This document shows, piece after piece, positions 33,049 through 42,641 of a stretch of 64,000 bases of DNA. A program made the translations under genes and the position numbers. The DNA comes from G963422565 sp963422565 (GTDB lineage: Bacteria; Pseudomonadota; Alphaproteobacteria; MPNO01). The notes under the pieces are model-generated. The model was not told the origin of the DNA and did no database searches. It saw only the letters and a list, made by a program, of their open reading frames with translations. Within the stretch, counting starts at the first letter, position 1; every line of letters starts with the position of its first letter. The stretch lies in assembly GCA_963422565.1 (NCBI GenBank), contig OY730228.1:186001-250000 (forward strand), in the 5' to 3' direction.

Positions 33049-34263
33049 TCAGGCGACCGCCTCGGCCGTTTCCAGACTCTCGATCAGGGACGACCGGCGC
33101 AGATAGGCCCGGGCGCGCCGCGGGTCCTCGGCCGTGCGGCGGATCTTGTCGAGCTGGGCCTTTCGCACGCGGGGGTCGCGCGCCTCCATCAGCTTCTTGT
33201 TGGCGATCGTCGCCGCCTGGACACCTTCCATCTGCGCCCGGCGACGCTGGCGGGTGTAGCGGTCCAGGACGGTTTCGGGCGCGCCCTCGATGATGACCTG
33301 CGCCAGCTTGTCGGCGAGGTTCACCGCGTCGTGGATACCGCCGTTCATCCCCAGACCGCCGATCGGGTTGTTGACGTGGGCGGCGTCCCCGGCGAGGAGG
33401 ACGCGGCCCTTGTTGAAGGTTTCGGCGACCCGCTGGTGAACCATATAGAGCCCCGTATAGGCGATCGGGTAATCGCCGGCCTTGGGGAAGAAGCGCTGCA
33501 ACCGGGCTTGCACCCCCGCATGGCTGAGACAGTCCCCGTCGGTCTCGCCGACCCGGGTCGGAAACACCATCCGCCAGATCCCGGGCGGCCCCTCGCCGCC
33601 GACATGGAACAGGTTCGCCCATTCGACCGGGTCCGAGAGGAAGTTGCGCTGGCAATAGCCGCGCTCCGCCGAGAAGAAGTCGAAGGTCGTGGCGATCTTT
33701 ACGAAGCGCTCGGGATAGGTGAAGCCGACGAACGCGATGCCCGCCGCCTTGCGTACCAAGGACGTTCCGCCGTCGCAGCCGATCAGATAGAGGCCGCGGA
33801 GCCGGTCGGTCTCGCCGCCCTCGTCGGCGATCGCGACATCGATATGGCCGTCCCGCTGGGCGAAGCCCGAGACCGCCCAGCCGAATCGGAAGGCGACCGG
33901 GTCCGTCTCGCCGAGATCTGCGATGATGGTCTCGACGAGCTTGTACTGCTCGTACTGGATGACGAACGGAAACCGCGTGTCGTCCTTCAGCAGCGCGTGG
34001 TCGAACTCGGCGACGAGCTCGCCCGTGGCCCGGTCCCGGTAATGGAAATGCCGCGCGATCAGCCCCTTGCGGACGATTTCCTCGCCGATGCCGAGATCGT
34101 CGAGCATCTGGACGACGCTGGGCTGGATCGAAGCGGCGCGCTGGTCGGTCACCGGGGCCGGTTCCTTCTCGACCACGGTGACCGCGATCCCTCGTCTGGC
34201 CAGCGCGAGGGCCAGAACCATGCCGACGGGTCCCGCGCCCGCAATGACGACCTGGTCGGCCAA
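33049..34263 (-). CDS. FAD-dependent aromatic monooxygenase (PheA/MhpA-like)
   Basis: This protein of about 404 residues has the three landmarks of group A flavoprotein hydroxylases: GAGPVG near the N-terminus, the DG motif in LIGCDGGTS, and GRVLLAGDAAHVNNPIGG. Such enzymes hydroxylate phenols or hydroxylated aromatic acids with NAD(P)H and O2. A TTG with AAGGA upstream gives a natural N-terminus (ADQVVIAGAG); an ATG at 34320 adds 19 unlike residues. It heads the - strand group with the stub and EamA genes, divergent from the glutathione transferase gene. Confidence 0.9.
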   Translation of the reverse strand: MADQVVIAGAGPVGMVLALALARRGIAVTVVEKEPAPVTDQRAASIQPSVVQMLDDLGIGEEIVRKGLIARHFHYRDRATGELVAEFDHALLKDDTRFPFVIQYEQYKLVETIIADLGETDPVAFRFGWAVSGFAQRDGHIDVAIADEGGETDRLRGLYLIGCDGGTSLVRKAAGIAFVGFTYPERFVKIATTFDFFSAERGYCQRNFLSDPVEWANLFHVGGEGPPGIWRMVFPTRVGETDGDCLSHAGVQARLQRFFPKAGDYPIAYTGLYMVHQRVAETFNKGRVLLAGDAAHVNNPIGGLGMNGGIHDAVNLADKLAQVIIEGAPETVLDRYTRQRRRAQMEGVQAATIANKKLMEARDPRVRKAQLDKIRRTAEDPRRARAYLRRSSLIESLETAEAVA

Positions 34264-34400
34264 CCCCGAATCCTTCGTTCGCCCGAACCCCAGTAAGCGT
34301 CCCGCCGCCCCGCCGGTCAAGCGACGGCGCCGGGTGATTGTTTTCGCCCGCTGGCGAACATAGAGTCCCCGAAGCGGGCGGCTCCGAAGGAGATTGCGAT

Positions 34401-35372
34401 ATGGGCATGTTGATCGAGGGGCGCTGGGTCGATGACGACGCTGCCTATCGGAATCCCGACGGCGGCGCGTTCGTGCGCGCCGAATCGGCCTTTCGCGATC
34501 GGATTACCGCCGACGGGTCGTCGGGCTATCCGGCCGAGCCTGGACGTTATCATCTGTTTCTCGCGCCGTCCTGCCCGTGGGCGCACCGAACGCAGATATG
34601 GCGTCGCCTAAAGGGATTGGAGGGCGTGATTTCCGCGACCCTGTCGGATCTACCTAAGCGGACGAGCTGGGCCTATTCGGCCGGGATCGGCCGGGATCTC
34701 GATCCGGTGGACGGCGCCTTCGAGCTGCATCGAGCCTATCTGTCGTCGGACCCCGGATGTACCGGCCGGGTGACCGTGCCGACGCTGTTCGACAAGAAGG
34801 AGTGGCGGATCGTCAACAACGAGTCCTCCGAGATCGTCCGGATGCTCGATAGGGAGTTCGACGGTCTCGGCTCGTCCGCGCTTGACCTCTATCCTGCGGA
34901 TCTGCGTTCGGAGATCGACCGGTTCAATGCGCGGATTTACGAGACGGTCAATAACGGGGTCTACCGCGCCGGGTTCGCGCGGTCGCAGACGGCTTACGAA
35001 GAGGCCTATCGCAGGCTGTTCGAGACGCTCGACTATCTGGAGGAAGTCCTCGAAGACCGGCGTTATCTCTGCGGCGACAGGTTGACCGAGGCGGATTGGC
35101 GGCTCTATCCGACGCTGGTCCGGTTCGATGTCGTCTATTTCAGCCATTTCAAGTGCAATCGCCAGCGCATCTCCGACTTCCACAACCTGTCCAACTATCT
35201 GCGCGAGCTCTACCAGTATCCGGGAATCAGCGAGATCACCGATATCGACGGGATAAAGCGGGGTTATTACGGCAGCCAGAAGCAGGTCAATCCGACCGGA
35301 ATCGTGCCGCTCGGCCCGGCGATAGATCTGATGTGCCCACACGACCGCGCACGGCTGCGCGCGACCGCATGA
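34401..35372 (+). CDS. Glutathionyl-hydroquinone reductase-like (Xi class) glutathione transferase
   Basis: This 323-residue protein matches the S-glutathionyl-(chloro)hydroquinone reductase family. The catalytic Cys58 is in APSCPWAHRT, and the typical VTVPTLFDKKEWRIVNNES and LCGDRLTEADWRLYPTLVRFD-type blocks follow. These enzymes strip glutathione from quinone adducts made during aromatic breakdown. GAAGGAGA precedes the ATG. Divergence from a flavin aromatic hydroxylase gene fits a role in quinone repair. Confidence 0.92.
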   Translation: MGMLIEGRWVDDDAAYRNPDGGAFVRAESAFRDRITADGSSGYPAEPGRYHLFLAPSCPWAHRTQIWRRLKGLEGVISATLSDLPKRTSWAYSAGIGRDLDPVDGAFELHRAYLSSDPGCTGRVTVPTLFDKKEWRIVNNESSEIVRMLDREFDGLGSSALDLYPADLRSEIDRFNARIYETVNNGVYRAGFARSQTAYEEAYRRLFETLDYLEEVLEDRRYLCGDRLTEADWRLYPTLVRFDVVYFSHFKCNRQRISDFHNLSNYLRELYQYPGISEITDIDGIKRGYYGSQKQVNPTGIVPLGPAIDLMCPHDRARLRATA

Positions 35373-35380
35373 TTTCTGCG

Positions 35381-36673
35381 CTATCCCATCAGGCCCGGCA
35401 AATACAGGGCGAGGCCGGGAATGAACACCACCAGCAGCAGCCGGACCATGTCGGCCAGGAAGAACGGTCCGATACCGGCGAATATCCCCCATAGCGACAT
35501 TTCGGGCAGGATGGTCTTGAGGACGAACACGTTCATGCCGATCGGCGGCGTGATGAGGCTGATCTCGGTGACCATGATGACCACGATGCCGAACCAGATC
35601 AGGTCGAAGCCGAGACTCTGAACTACGGGGAAGAAGATCGGCACGGTCAGCAGGATCATGCCGATGCCTTCGAACACACAGCCGAGCGCGATATAGATCA
35701 GACAGATGACCAGGACGACCGCGATCGGCGCGATGTCGAGCGAGTTCACCCAATCGACGATCTGGTTGGGCATTCCCGAGATGTTCATGAAGTTGGAGAG
35801 GATGATCGCGCCGAACGCGACGCTGAACACCATCGTCGTGGTCTGACCGGCCTCCACGAGAGCGCCGAAGAACGCCCGCCAGCCCATCTTGCGCCGCGAG
35901 ATCGCGAACAGCACCGCCCCGACCGCGCCGATGCCGCCTGCCTCGGTCGGGGTGAATACGCCGAGATAGATCCCGCCGAGGACGAGCAGGAACAACGCCA
36001 CCATGCCCCACACGCCTTTGAGCGCCTTGATGCGGTCCAGCCAGGGAGTCCAAGGGCCGGGCGGGCCGAGCTCCGGGCGAACGGCGATCAGCACCTTGAT
36101 CACCAGGATATAGAGCGCCACGGTGAGAATGCCGGGGATGATTCCGGCGATGAACAGCTTGCCGACATCCTCTTCGACGATGATGCCGTAGATCACCAGG
36201 GCGATGCTCGGAGGGATGAGGATTCCCATCGTGCCGCCCGCCGCGATGGTGCCCGCGGCGAGATTCTCGTTGTAGCGGTAACGCCGCATCGACGGCATGG
36301 CGACCTTGGCCATGGTCGCGGCGGTTGCGACGGAGCTGCCCGAGACGGCGCTGAAACCGCCGCAGGCGGCGACCGTCGCCATGGCCAGCCCGCCCTTGTA
36401 ATGGCCGAGCCAGGCGTTCGAGGCGTCGTAGAGGTCCTCGGACAGCGCCGCTCTGTAGACGAAGGCACCCATCAGCACGAAGAGCGGCAGGACGGAAAAC
36501 GAGTAGCTCATCGCGAAATCGAGGATGAGCTGGCCCACCATCTCCAGCGCCGGCTCCCAGCCGCGCACCAGGCCGAAACCGACGAAGCCGACCGCCACCA
36601 TGGCGAAGCCGAGCGGGAACCCCATGAAGACGATCAGCAGGAGAACGGCGAAGCCGATCAGCGATTCGATCAT
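35381..36673 (-). CDS. dctM: TRAP transporter large permease
   Basis: This 430-residue membrane protein has 11-12 hydrophobic segments and the DctM signature AAGGTMGILIPPSIALVIYG. It forms the sodium-driven channel with DctQ and takes substrate from DctP. It is the last gene of the dctPQM operon and converges on the glutathione transferase gene with only 8 bp between stops. Confidence 0.95.
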   Translation of the reverse strand: MIESLIGFAVLLLIVFMGFPLGFAMVAVGFVGFGLVRGWEPALEMVGQLILDFAMSYSFSVLPLFVLMGAFVYRAALSEDLYDASNAWLGHYKGGLAMATVAACGGFSAVSGSSVATAATMAKVAMPSMRRYRYNENLAAGTIAAGGTMGILIPPSIALVIYGIIVEEDVGKLFIAGIIPGILTVALYILVIKVLIAVRPELGPPGPWTPWLDRIKALKGVWGMVALFLLVLGGIYLGVFTPTEAGGIGAVGAVLFAISRRKMGWRAFFGALVEAGQTTTMVFSVAFGAIILSNFMNISGMPNQIVDWVNSLDIAPIAVVLVICLIYIALGCVFEGIGMILLTVPIFFPVVQSLGFDLIWFGIVVIMVTEISLITPPIGMNVFVLKTILPEMSLWGIFAGIGPFFLADMVRLLLVVFIPGLALYLPGLMG

Positions 36674-36688
36674 CTCTCGGCGCTCCGA

Positions 36689-37207
36689 TCAGCGCTGTCC
36701 GCGAGCCAGGTCGCGGAGGTCCCGGCCGACCATGAGGAGGAGGACCACGCAGGTGACGGCGCTGAGAACGCCGATCGCGTAGGCCGCCGGCGCGATCGGC
36801 CATTCGAGATAGCCGGATTCGATCTGCGCCTCGGCAAGACCGTCGCCCTGCGCCCACATCCGTTCGGCGATGAAGGCCACGACGGCGAGCGACGCCGCAT
36901 CGACGACCAACTTGCGTATGTCTCCCGCCCGGCCGCGAAACCAACCGTCGAGGATGCCGACGACGATATGCGCGCGTCGGCGGGTGATGATGGGGAGCCC
37001 TGCGAATATCGATAGCGGCATCAGAAACTCGATCAGCTCGAAGCCGCCGGGGATCGGCGCGTTGAACCCGTATCGGCCGACGACGTCGACGAAGGTGATG
37101 ACCATCATCAGAAAGATGGCGGTGCCGACCATGACCATCAACACCGCCTCGAACACGCCTTCGGGCCGGCTCCCGTCTTCGCCGAGCGCGTGCTCTTCCT
37201 GCGCCAT
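36689..37207 (-). CDS. dctQ: TRAP transporter small permease
   Basis: This 172-residue protein has four membrane segments and the DctQ-type block DVVGRYGFNAPIPGGFEL. The ATG giving this length is preferred over one 21 codons upstream that would overlap dctP. It is spaced 13 bp after dctP and 15 bp before dctM. Confidence 0.92.
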   Translation of the reverse strand: MAQEEHALGEDGSRPEGVFEAVLMVMVGTAIFLMMVITFVDVVGRYGFNAPIPGGFELIEFLMPLSIFAGLPIITRRRAHIVVGILDGWFRGRAGDIRKLVVDAASLAVVAFIAERMWAQGDGLAEAQIESGYLEWPIAPAAYAIGVLSAVTCVVLLLMVGRDLRDLARGQR

Positions 37208-37220
37208 GACGGGCGCCCGG

Positions 37221-38243
37221 TCAGTCGCGCGCGTCGTAGACCCGCCTGGCTTCGGAACGGAAGAAGGCAAGCGCCGCCGCGCCGTCGATTCCGATCTTGT
37301 CGGCGCCGGCGATCCAGTCCCTGTCCATATAGGCCCAGAGCTTCCTCAGGTCTGCGGTGAACTCGGGGCTCGCCTCCCGAATGCCAATGTCGTTCTTGCG
37401 ATAGATGGCTTCCGCCTCCTGGTCGATATTCCCCCAATTATTGGAGTCGGAGGCGATCTTCTCCTCCGAGGCGGCGGTAACGATCGCCTTGTCCTCTCTG
37501 GACAGCTTGTTCCAGACGCCTTCGTTCATATAGAAGGAGAACACGGCCCCGTATACTTTGCCCGGCACCTTGGTCAAATGCTTGACATAGGGCATCATCT
37601 TCAGCTTCCAGACATCGGCGATGGGAAAGACCATCCCGTCGACAATACCCTTGGAGACCACGTCATAGGCCTTGATACCGGGAGTCGGCACCACCGCCGC
37701 TCCGGTCTTGCTGATTGATTTCGCGACGTCGCCCGGCGGCGAACGAAGCTTCATCCTCTTGAGATCTGCGAGCGAGGTGATCGGATCCCCGAGGCTGAAG
37801 AATTCGCCTCCGCCATGCATGAAGAAGCCGAGAAGTTTGACGCCCTTATACTGGTTCTTGGCCTCGAAATACTTCTTGTGTGTCCGCCAGAGAGCGATCG
37901 CCGTGGAGGAGGCGTCGGTGATGCTGAACGGTAGCGTCCCGATCTGATCGAGGCTCAGCCGTTTGCGTTCGAAGTTGTTGAACATGATCGTGGCATCGGC
38001 GATCCCCGACGTAACCATCTTCCATTGGCGCGGCGCCGGTGCCAGGGTCTTCGCCGGATACGAGACCGCGATCCTGCCTTCGGTGGCCTTGGTCACCCGC
38101 GCCGTCCAGGGATCGATGACACCGACCTTGAGCGGATGTTTCGGCGGAACGAAATAGTTGAACAGAATCTTGGTTTCGGCGAATCCCGTCGACGTGGCAA
38201 GAAAGATCGCGGCGCCCAGCGAAGCGCCGGCTACGAGTTTCAT
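37221..38243 (-). CDS. dctP: TRAP transporter periplasmic solute receptor
   Basis: This 340-residue receptor has a signal peptide (AAIFLATSTGFA) and the DctP fold; the conserved Arg that grips the substrate carboxylate is probably in KLRSPPG around residue 165. GGAGGGA precedes the ATG. The ligand is likely an organic acid, not further defined. The genes are in P-Q-M order. Confidence 0.93.
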   Translation of the reverse strand: MKLVAGASLGAAIFLATSTGFAETKILFNYFVPPKHPLKVGVIDPWTARVTKATEGRIAVSYPAKTLAPAPRQWKMVTSGIADATIMFNNFERKRLSLDQIGTLPFSITDASSTAIALWRTHKKYFEAKNQYKGVKLLGFFMHGGGEFFSLGDPITSLADLKRMKLRSPPGDVAKSISKTGAAVVPTPGIKAYDVVSKGIVDGMVFPIADVWKLKMMPYVKHLTKVPGKVYGAVFSFYMNEGVWNKLSREDKAIVTAASEEKIASDSNNWGNIDQEAEAIYRKNDIGIREASPEFTADLRKLWAYMDRDWIAGADKIGIDGAAALAFFRSEARRVYDARD

Positions 38244-38337
38244 GATATTCCCTCCCGTTGTTCGATGACCGGCCCGAGCGACCGACCCCGAATAGCCTAA
38301 TCGAGATGCGCTTGCGATTGCAAATCTCCGCGCGCGC

Positions 38338-38940
38338 TCAACCCTTCCGAAACGGCGGGAAGCCTCGATACCGGTCGGAATGAACGCCGCCATGGTTGGC
38401 CATGCCGGGCCGTGTGAGGAGCCCCCTCGGGGAGGCATGGCTGTTGATCCGAAGCTTCGGCTGCTCGTGCCACCGAATGCTGAAGGCGGCGAGCTTGGGG
38501 AAGAAGCGGAGATTCGCGTAGGGCAGATGGTCGTGGATGAACCAAGCCAGCGCCCGCCAGTCCGCGCCGTTCGCATGACGGTCGGCAAACCAGGGCACGA
38601 CCACGCAGGCCGTCGCCTCCATATGTCCTTCGGCGTCCCGCTGATCCCGAATATGGCCGGCTCGGCTTGCCGCGCCGGAGGCGCAATTCAGTCCATTCTC
38701 GTTGCCGAAGCGCTTGACCTCCGGGGACCGGTAGCCCGACCGGATCGCGAGGCCGCCGAATGTCGTCTCCAGGGGCTCGAGAAGGTCTCGGCAAAGCCGG
38801 CTCCCGGCCTCGATCGCGAGATCGGGATCGTCCGGCGAGTACGAAAGGCCGTAGAAGGCCCCGATTTCGCTGTACAGAAAGTTCCTGAAATAGAACGAGC
38901 GCGACAGTCACACCCGGCCGAGCGCTTCCAAGGCCCGCAT
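38338..38940 (-). pseudogene. Unrecognised conserved protein interrupted by a TGA near its start
   Basis: A long coding-like frame on the reverse strand reads SFYFRNFLYSEIGAFYGLSY, then LAIRSGYRSPEVKRFGNENG, MEATACVVVPWFADRHANG, WFIHDHLPYANLRFFPKLAA and ends near RGFPPFRKG. The only good start, ATG at 38940, is followed by TGA at codon 11, and no other ATG, GTG or TTG occurs for about 95 codons. The IRSGYRSPEV stretch recalls peptidase M15-like domains, but the match is weak. The TGA could be a mutation or a sequencing error. It lies 10 bp after modC. Confidence 0.6.
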
Positions 38941-38950
38941 CGAGCCCGAT

Positions 38951-40063
38951 TTACGAATGGTGCCGCCCCAGCGGGTCGACGGCGACAGCCTTGACGAGCG
39001 CGGTCACGGCGAGGCCGGGGCGGAGGCGGAGGCGCAGTGCCGAGCAGCGCGTGAGCCGCGCCCAGAGGATCGCCTCTTCGCCGCCGTCGAGCCTCACCCC
39101 GACATCCGTATGAGGGCCGGCGGGCTCCCGCAGCTTGGCGACCGTCCCGGGGAAAATGTTGAGAATGCTTATGTCGGCCGGGCGGGACAGCGCGATCGAC
39201 ACGTCGCGGGCGCGGACATGAACGCGGAGCGGGCTGCCCTCCGGCAGGCCTGGGTCGGGTACGATCATCATGTGTCCGCCGCCGATGGAGAGCCGTGCCA
39301 ACCCGTGCAAACCGTCTCGCCCGGCGAGGCGCCCCTGGATCACGGTGCCGGCGAGGATATCCGCGTCGTCGTCTCGCCCGTCGGGGCCGCCGAGCATTTC
39401 CTCGAGCGGGCCCTCGGCGGTCACCGCTCCGTCGCGGATGAGCACCAACCGTTCGGCGAGCCGGGCGATCTCGTCGAAGCGGTGGCTGACATAGATGATC
39501 GGGACCGCAAAGGCGTCGCGCAGATGCTCGATCAGCGGGATGATCTCGGCGCGGCGCGGCGCGTCCAGGGATGCCAGCGGCTCGTCCATCAGCAGGAGCC
39601 GCGGACTTCGGAGCAGGGCGCGTCCGATCGCCACGCGCTGGCGTTCGCCGCCCGAGAGGTTGTGGACGCGCCGCCGCAGCAGGCGTCCGAGGTCCAGGGT
39701 GCCGACGACGTGGTCGAACGCGACGAGGCGATCGCCCGGCAGCGTCCTCCGATGACCGTAGAGAAGATTTGCGCGGACGTTCATATGCGGAAACAGCCGC
39801 GCGTCCTGAAAGACGCAGCCCGTCCGACGCAGCTCCGCGGGCCGGTCGATTCCGGCGGCCGAGTCGAACAGCGCCGCATCGCCGACCGTGATCCTCCCGC
39901 GGTCCGGCCGCAGAAGGCCGGCGATCATGGCGATCACGCTGCTCTTGCCCGCCCCCGATTCGCCGAACAGGGCGGTGATCCCCGCTTCCTCCGCGGTGAA
40001 GCGCGCCCGGATATCGAAATCGCCGAGCCGGCGTTCGAGATCGACCTGGATTTGCCCGCTCAT
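38951..40063 (-). CDS. modC: Molybdate ABC transporter ATPase ModC
   Basis: This 370-residue ATPase has Walker A GESGAGKSS, signature LSGGERQRVAIGRAL, Walker B LLLMDEPLASLD, and a C-terminal TOBE-type molybdate-binding domain (LRVHVRARDVSIAL onward). It powers molybdate uptake. It overlaps modB by 4 bp (ATGA). The requirement is clear: the molybdenum hydroxylase at the start of the window. Confidence 0.95.
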   Translation of the reverse strand: MSGQIQVDLERRLGDFDIRARFTAEEAGITALFGESGAGKSSVIAMIAGLLRPDRGRITVGDAALFDSAAGIDRPAELRRTGCVFQDARLFPHMNVRANLLYGHRRTLPGDRLVAFDHVVGTLDLGRLLRRRVHNLSGGERQRVAIGRALLRSPRLLLMDEPLASLDAPRRAEIIPLIEHLRDAFAVPIIYVSHRFDEIARLAERLVLIRDGAVTAEGPLEEMLGGPDGRDDDADILAGTVIQGRLAGRDGLHGLARLSIGGGHMMIVPDPGLPEGSPLRVHVRARDVSIALSRPADISILNIFPGTVAKLREPAGPHTDVGVRLDGGEEAILWARLTRCSALRLRLRPGLAVTALVKAVAVDPLGRHHS

Positions 40064-40752
40064 CGCCGCGCTTCCGCCCCGGCCGCGAAGCGCCGGGCGA
40101 GCCAGGAGGACGCCAGCATGGCGGCGAAAGCGAGCAGCGCCGCCAGCACCGCAAGCCGCATCGCGCCATGCTCGCCGCCCGGCATCTGGGCCAGGCCGTA
40201 GAGCGCGATCGGCAGCGTCCGGGTTTCCCCGGGGATCGATGCGACGAAGACGATCGTCGCCCCGAACTCGCCCAGGCTGCGCGCGAAAGCGAGCACGACG
40301 CCGGCGATGATGCCGTTGGCGAGCAGCGGCAGCGTCACGCTTGCGAACACGTCCAGAGGACCCGCGCCGAGCGTCCGCGCCGCGTCTTCGAGCCGGGGAT
40401 CGATCGCTTCGAACGAGAGGCGGATCGCGCGCACCATCAGGGGGAAGCCCATGATCGCGGCAGCCAGCGCCGCGCCCTGCCAAGTGAAGGCGACCGTCAC
40501 TCCCAGGCTCTCATCGAGAATGCGGCCGATCGGGCCGGTCCGGGCGAACAGGACCAGGAGGACATAGCCGACGACCACGGGGGGAACCACGAGAGGGAGA
40601 TGGATGGCGGCATCGACGACCGCTTTGCCAGGAAAGCGGCGGCGCGCCAGAAGCCAGGCAGCGGCGACCCCGAACGGCAGGCTGCAGGCGACCGACCAGA
40701 ACGCGACGCGTAGACTGAGCGACAGGGCCTCGGATTCGAGGGGCGACAGCAT
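40060..40752 (-). CDS. modB: Molybdate ABC transporter permease ModB
   Basis: This 230-residue permease has five membrane segments and the EAA-loop block ARTLGAGPLDVFASVTLPL, followed by ARSLGEFGATIV, both typical of ModB. It starts 8 bp after modA and overlaps modC by 4 bp. Confidence 0.95.
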   Translation of the reverse strand: MLSPLESEALSLSLRVAFWSVACSLPFGVAAAWLLARRRFPGKAVVDAAIHLPLVVPPVVVGYVLLVLFARTGPIGRILDESLGVTVAFTWQGAALAAAIMGFPLMVRAIRLSFEAIDPRLEDAARTLGAGPLDVFASVTLPLLANGIIAGVVLAFARSLGEFGATIVFVASIPGETRTLPIALYGLAQMPGGEHGAMRLAVLAALLAFAAMLASSWLARRFAAGAEARR

Positions 40753-40760
40753 CGCGCGGT

Positions 40761-41570
40761 TCAGCCGGCCGGGAGTGAGAATCCATGCCGCAGGAGAACG
40801 GGCGCCATGTCGGGTGCGAATAGCCTGGCGTAATACTGCTGGGCAGCGGTTTCGGAGCGCCCCCTCACCAAAGCCGCCCAGTAGACGATCGGCCCATGTA
40901 ACTCCTGCGGGAACCGGGCGACGATGCGCACCTGCCCGCTGGAACGCGCGTCGGTCGCATAGACGATACCGAGCGGCGCGGCGCCGCGCTCTACCAGCGT
41001 CAGGGCGGTGCGCACGTCGGGCGTCCGCGCCGAACGGCCCTCCAGCTCGGCCCACAGCCCCAGCGCAGCGAGCGCCGCCCGCGCATAACGGCCGGCCGGC
41101 ACGTGGTCGGGATTCCCGAGCGCGAGGGGCCCCGACGCCAGATCGGCGAGAAGCGTCCGCGCGAGGGGAACCCGCCGCGGAAGGGGCGAGGCACGGGGAG
41201 CGACGAGAACCAGCCGGTTGGCCGCGAAGGCGCGGACGGTGCCGGGATCCAGATGCCCGCCCGCATTCAGGCGGTCGATCCAGGCCCGGTCCGCCGATAC
41301 GAACATATCGGCCGGCGCGCCGTTCTCGATCTGCCGGGCGAGGATGCCGCTCGACTGATAGGACATGGCAACCCTTCCCCCCTTTTCGTTGCGGAATTTC
41401 CTCGACATGTCTTCCAAGACGTTGACGAGGCTGGACGCGGCGAAGACGGTCACGCCTCGCGTCCCGATCCGTCCGGGGTCGCCGCCGCATGCCGAGGGAT
41501 ACGGCAGCAGGAGGAAGCCGGCCAGCGCCAAGCCGACGGACGGCGACAGCTTAGGAAGAGCCGCGCGCAA
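40761..41570 (-). CDS. modA: Molybdate-binding protein ModA
   Basis: This 269-residue receptor begins with an export signal; a Cys in PSACGG could be a lipid site but the lipobox is imperfect. The oxyanion-binding region is typical: VFAASSLVNVLEDM, SYQSSGILARQIENGAPADM and GNPDHVPAGRYARAAL, with Ser and Tyr/Val positions known to contact molybdate. It starts only 6 bp after the COG0523 GTPase gene, so molybdate uptake is joined to a sulfur/metal gene string. Confidence 0.93.
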   Translation of the reverse strand: MRAALPKLSPSVGLALAGFLLLPYPSACGGDPGRIGTRGVTVFAASSLVNVLEDMSRKFRNEKGGRVAMSYQSSGILARQIENGAPADMFVSADRAWIDRLNAGGHLDPGTVRAFAANRLVLVAPRASPLPRRVPLARTLLADLASGPLALGNPDHVPAGRYARAALAALGLWAELEGRSARTPDVRTALTLVERGAAPLGIVYATDARSSGQVRIVARFPQELHGPIVYWAALVRGRSETAAQQYYARLFAPDMAPVLLRHGFSLPAG

Positions 41571-41576
41571 TGATTT

Positions 41577-42641
41577 CTAACCCGGTCGCCGCGCGCCCTC
41601 CGGCGCGAAGCGCTTCCGCATGTCTTCCAGGACCCTCTCGACCACTTGCCGATCGAGGTCCTGGGTGACGAGGACGATGCGGGTCGTCCGATCTTCGTCC
41701 GGCCAGCCGGGAAGCCGGACCGGGTCGTGGAAGAGATGTTGGACGCCGTGGATGGCGACGGGCGCGTCCTGCCCGGCGATGTGGACGATCCCCTTGACGC
41801 GCAGCAGCCGTTCGCCATGGGTCGCGATCAGCGTCCGGATCCAGCCGACCAGCGCCTCCCATGCCAATGGGGCTTCCCGGCGGATGCAATAGGCGCGGAT
41901 GGACGCGTCGTGTCGGTTGACGTCGTGCGGGCGATCGTGCGGCCGCGCCGCGGCGAAGGCCTCGTCCCTTAGCCAGCTCCTGACGTCCACGCTCCGGGTC
42001 GACGGATCGTAGAGCCCGGCATCGAACAGGGCGTCGGGGTCGATCCTGCCCCGCACCGCACGCAGGATCGGCGCCCCGGGATTGAGGTCGCGCAGATATT
42101 CCTCCAGCCGAGCCAGATCGGCCTCGCGGGCGAGATCGGACTTGGTGACGACGATCCGGTCCGCGACGGCCGCCTGCTTGACCGACTCGCTATGCCGGGC
42201 GAGCTGAGCGGACCCGTTCACCCCGTCGACGGTCGCGACCACGCCGTCGAGCGCGAAGCGCTCGGCGACGTTCCGGTCGTTCATCAAGGTATGGATGACG
42301 GGCGCCGGGTCGGCGAGCCCGGTCGTTTCGATCACCACGCGCGCGAAGGACGGAACCTCGTTGCGGACGCGCTTGACAAACAGGTCGCGGAGCGCTCTCG
42401 CCAAGTCGTCCCGTATCGTGCAGCAGAGGCATCCGGCATTGAGCAGGACCGTCTCCTCGTCGATGCGCTCGATGAGGTGGTGGTCGAGTCCGATTTCTCC
42501 GAACTCGTTGACCAGCACCGCGGTCTCCGCCATCTCTGGGTGGCGGAGCAGGGCGTTGATCAGCGTGGTCTTGCCGCTACCCAGGAAGCCGGTGAGCAGC
42601 GACGTCTGGATGGTCTCGGGGTCGGCCGCCGGCCCGGTCAT
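41577..42641 (-). CDS. CobW/COG0523 family metal-handling GTPase
   Basis: This 354-residue GTPase has Walker A GFLGSGKTT, the metal-binding CLCC motif at residues 71-74, and the NKxD-like TKSD guanine motif, with a C-terminal CobW_C domain. COG0523 proteins deliver zinc, cobalt or other metals to target enzymes. The start overlaps the hisI stop (ATGA). It sits between hisI and modABC; other members of this family are known to neighbour HisI paralogues and metal enzymes. The metal here is not determined. Confidence 0.92.
   Translation of the reverse strand: MTGPAADPETIQTSLLTGFLGSGKTTLINALLRHPEMAETAVLVNEFGEIGLDHHLIERIDEETVLLNAGCLCCTIRDDLARALRDLFVKRVRNEVPSFARVVIETTGLADPAPVIHTLMNDRNVAERFALDGVVATVDGVNGSAQLARHSESVKQAAVADRIVVTKSDLAREADLARLEEYLRDLNPGAPILRAVRGRIDPDALFDAGLYDPSTRSVDVRSWLRDEAFAAARPHDRPHDVNRHDASIRAYCIRREAPLAWEALVGWIRTLIATHGERLLRVKGIVHIAGQDAPVAIHGVQHLFHDPVRLPGWPDEDRTTRIVLVTQDLDRQVVERVLEDMRKRFAPEGARRPG

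Noticed and set aside
38338..38940. Selenocysteine reading of the TGA
   Set aside because: The position is near the N-terminus of an unrecognised protein, and no convincing stem-loop follows; nonsense mutation or error is likelier.
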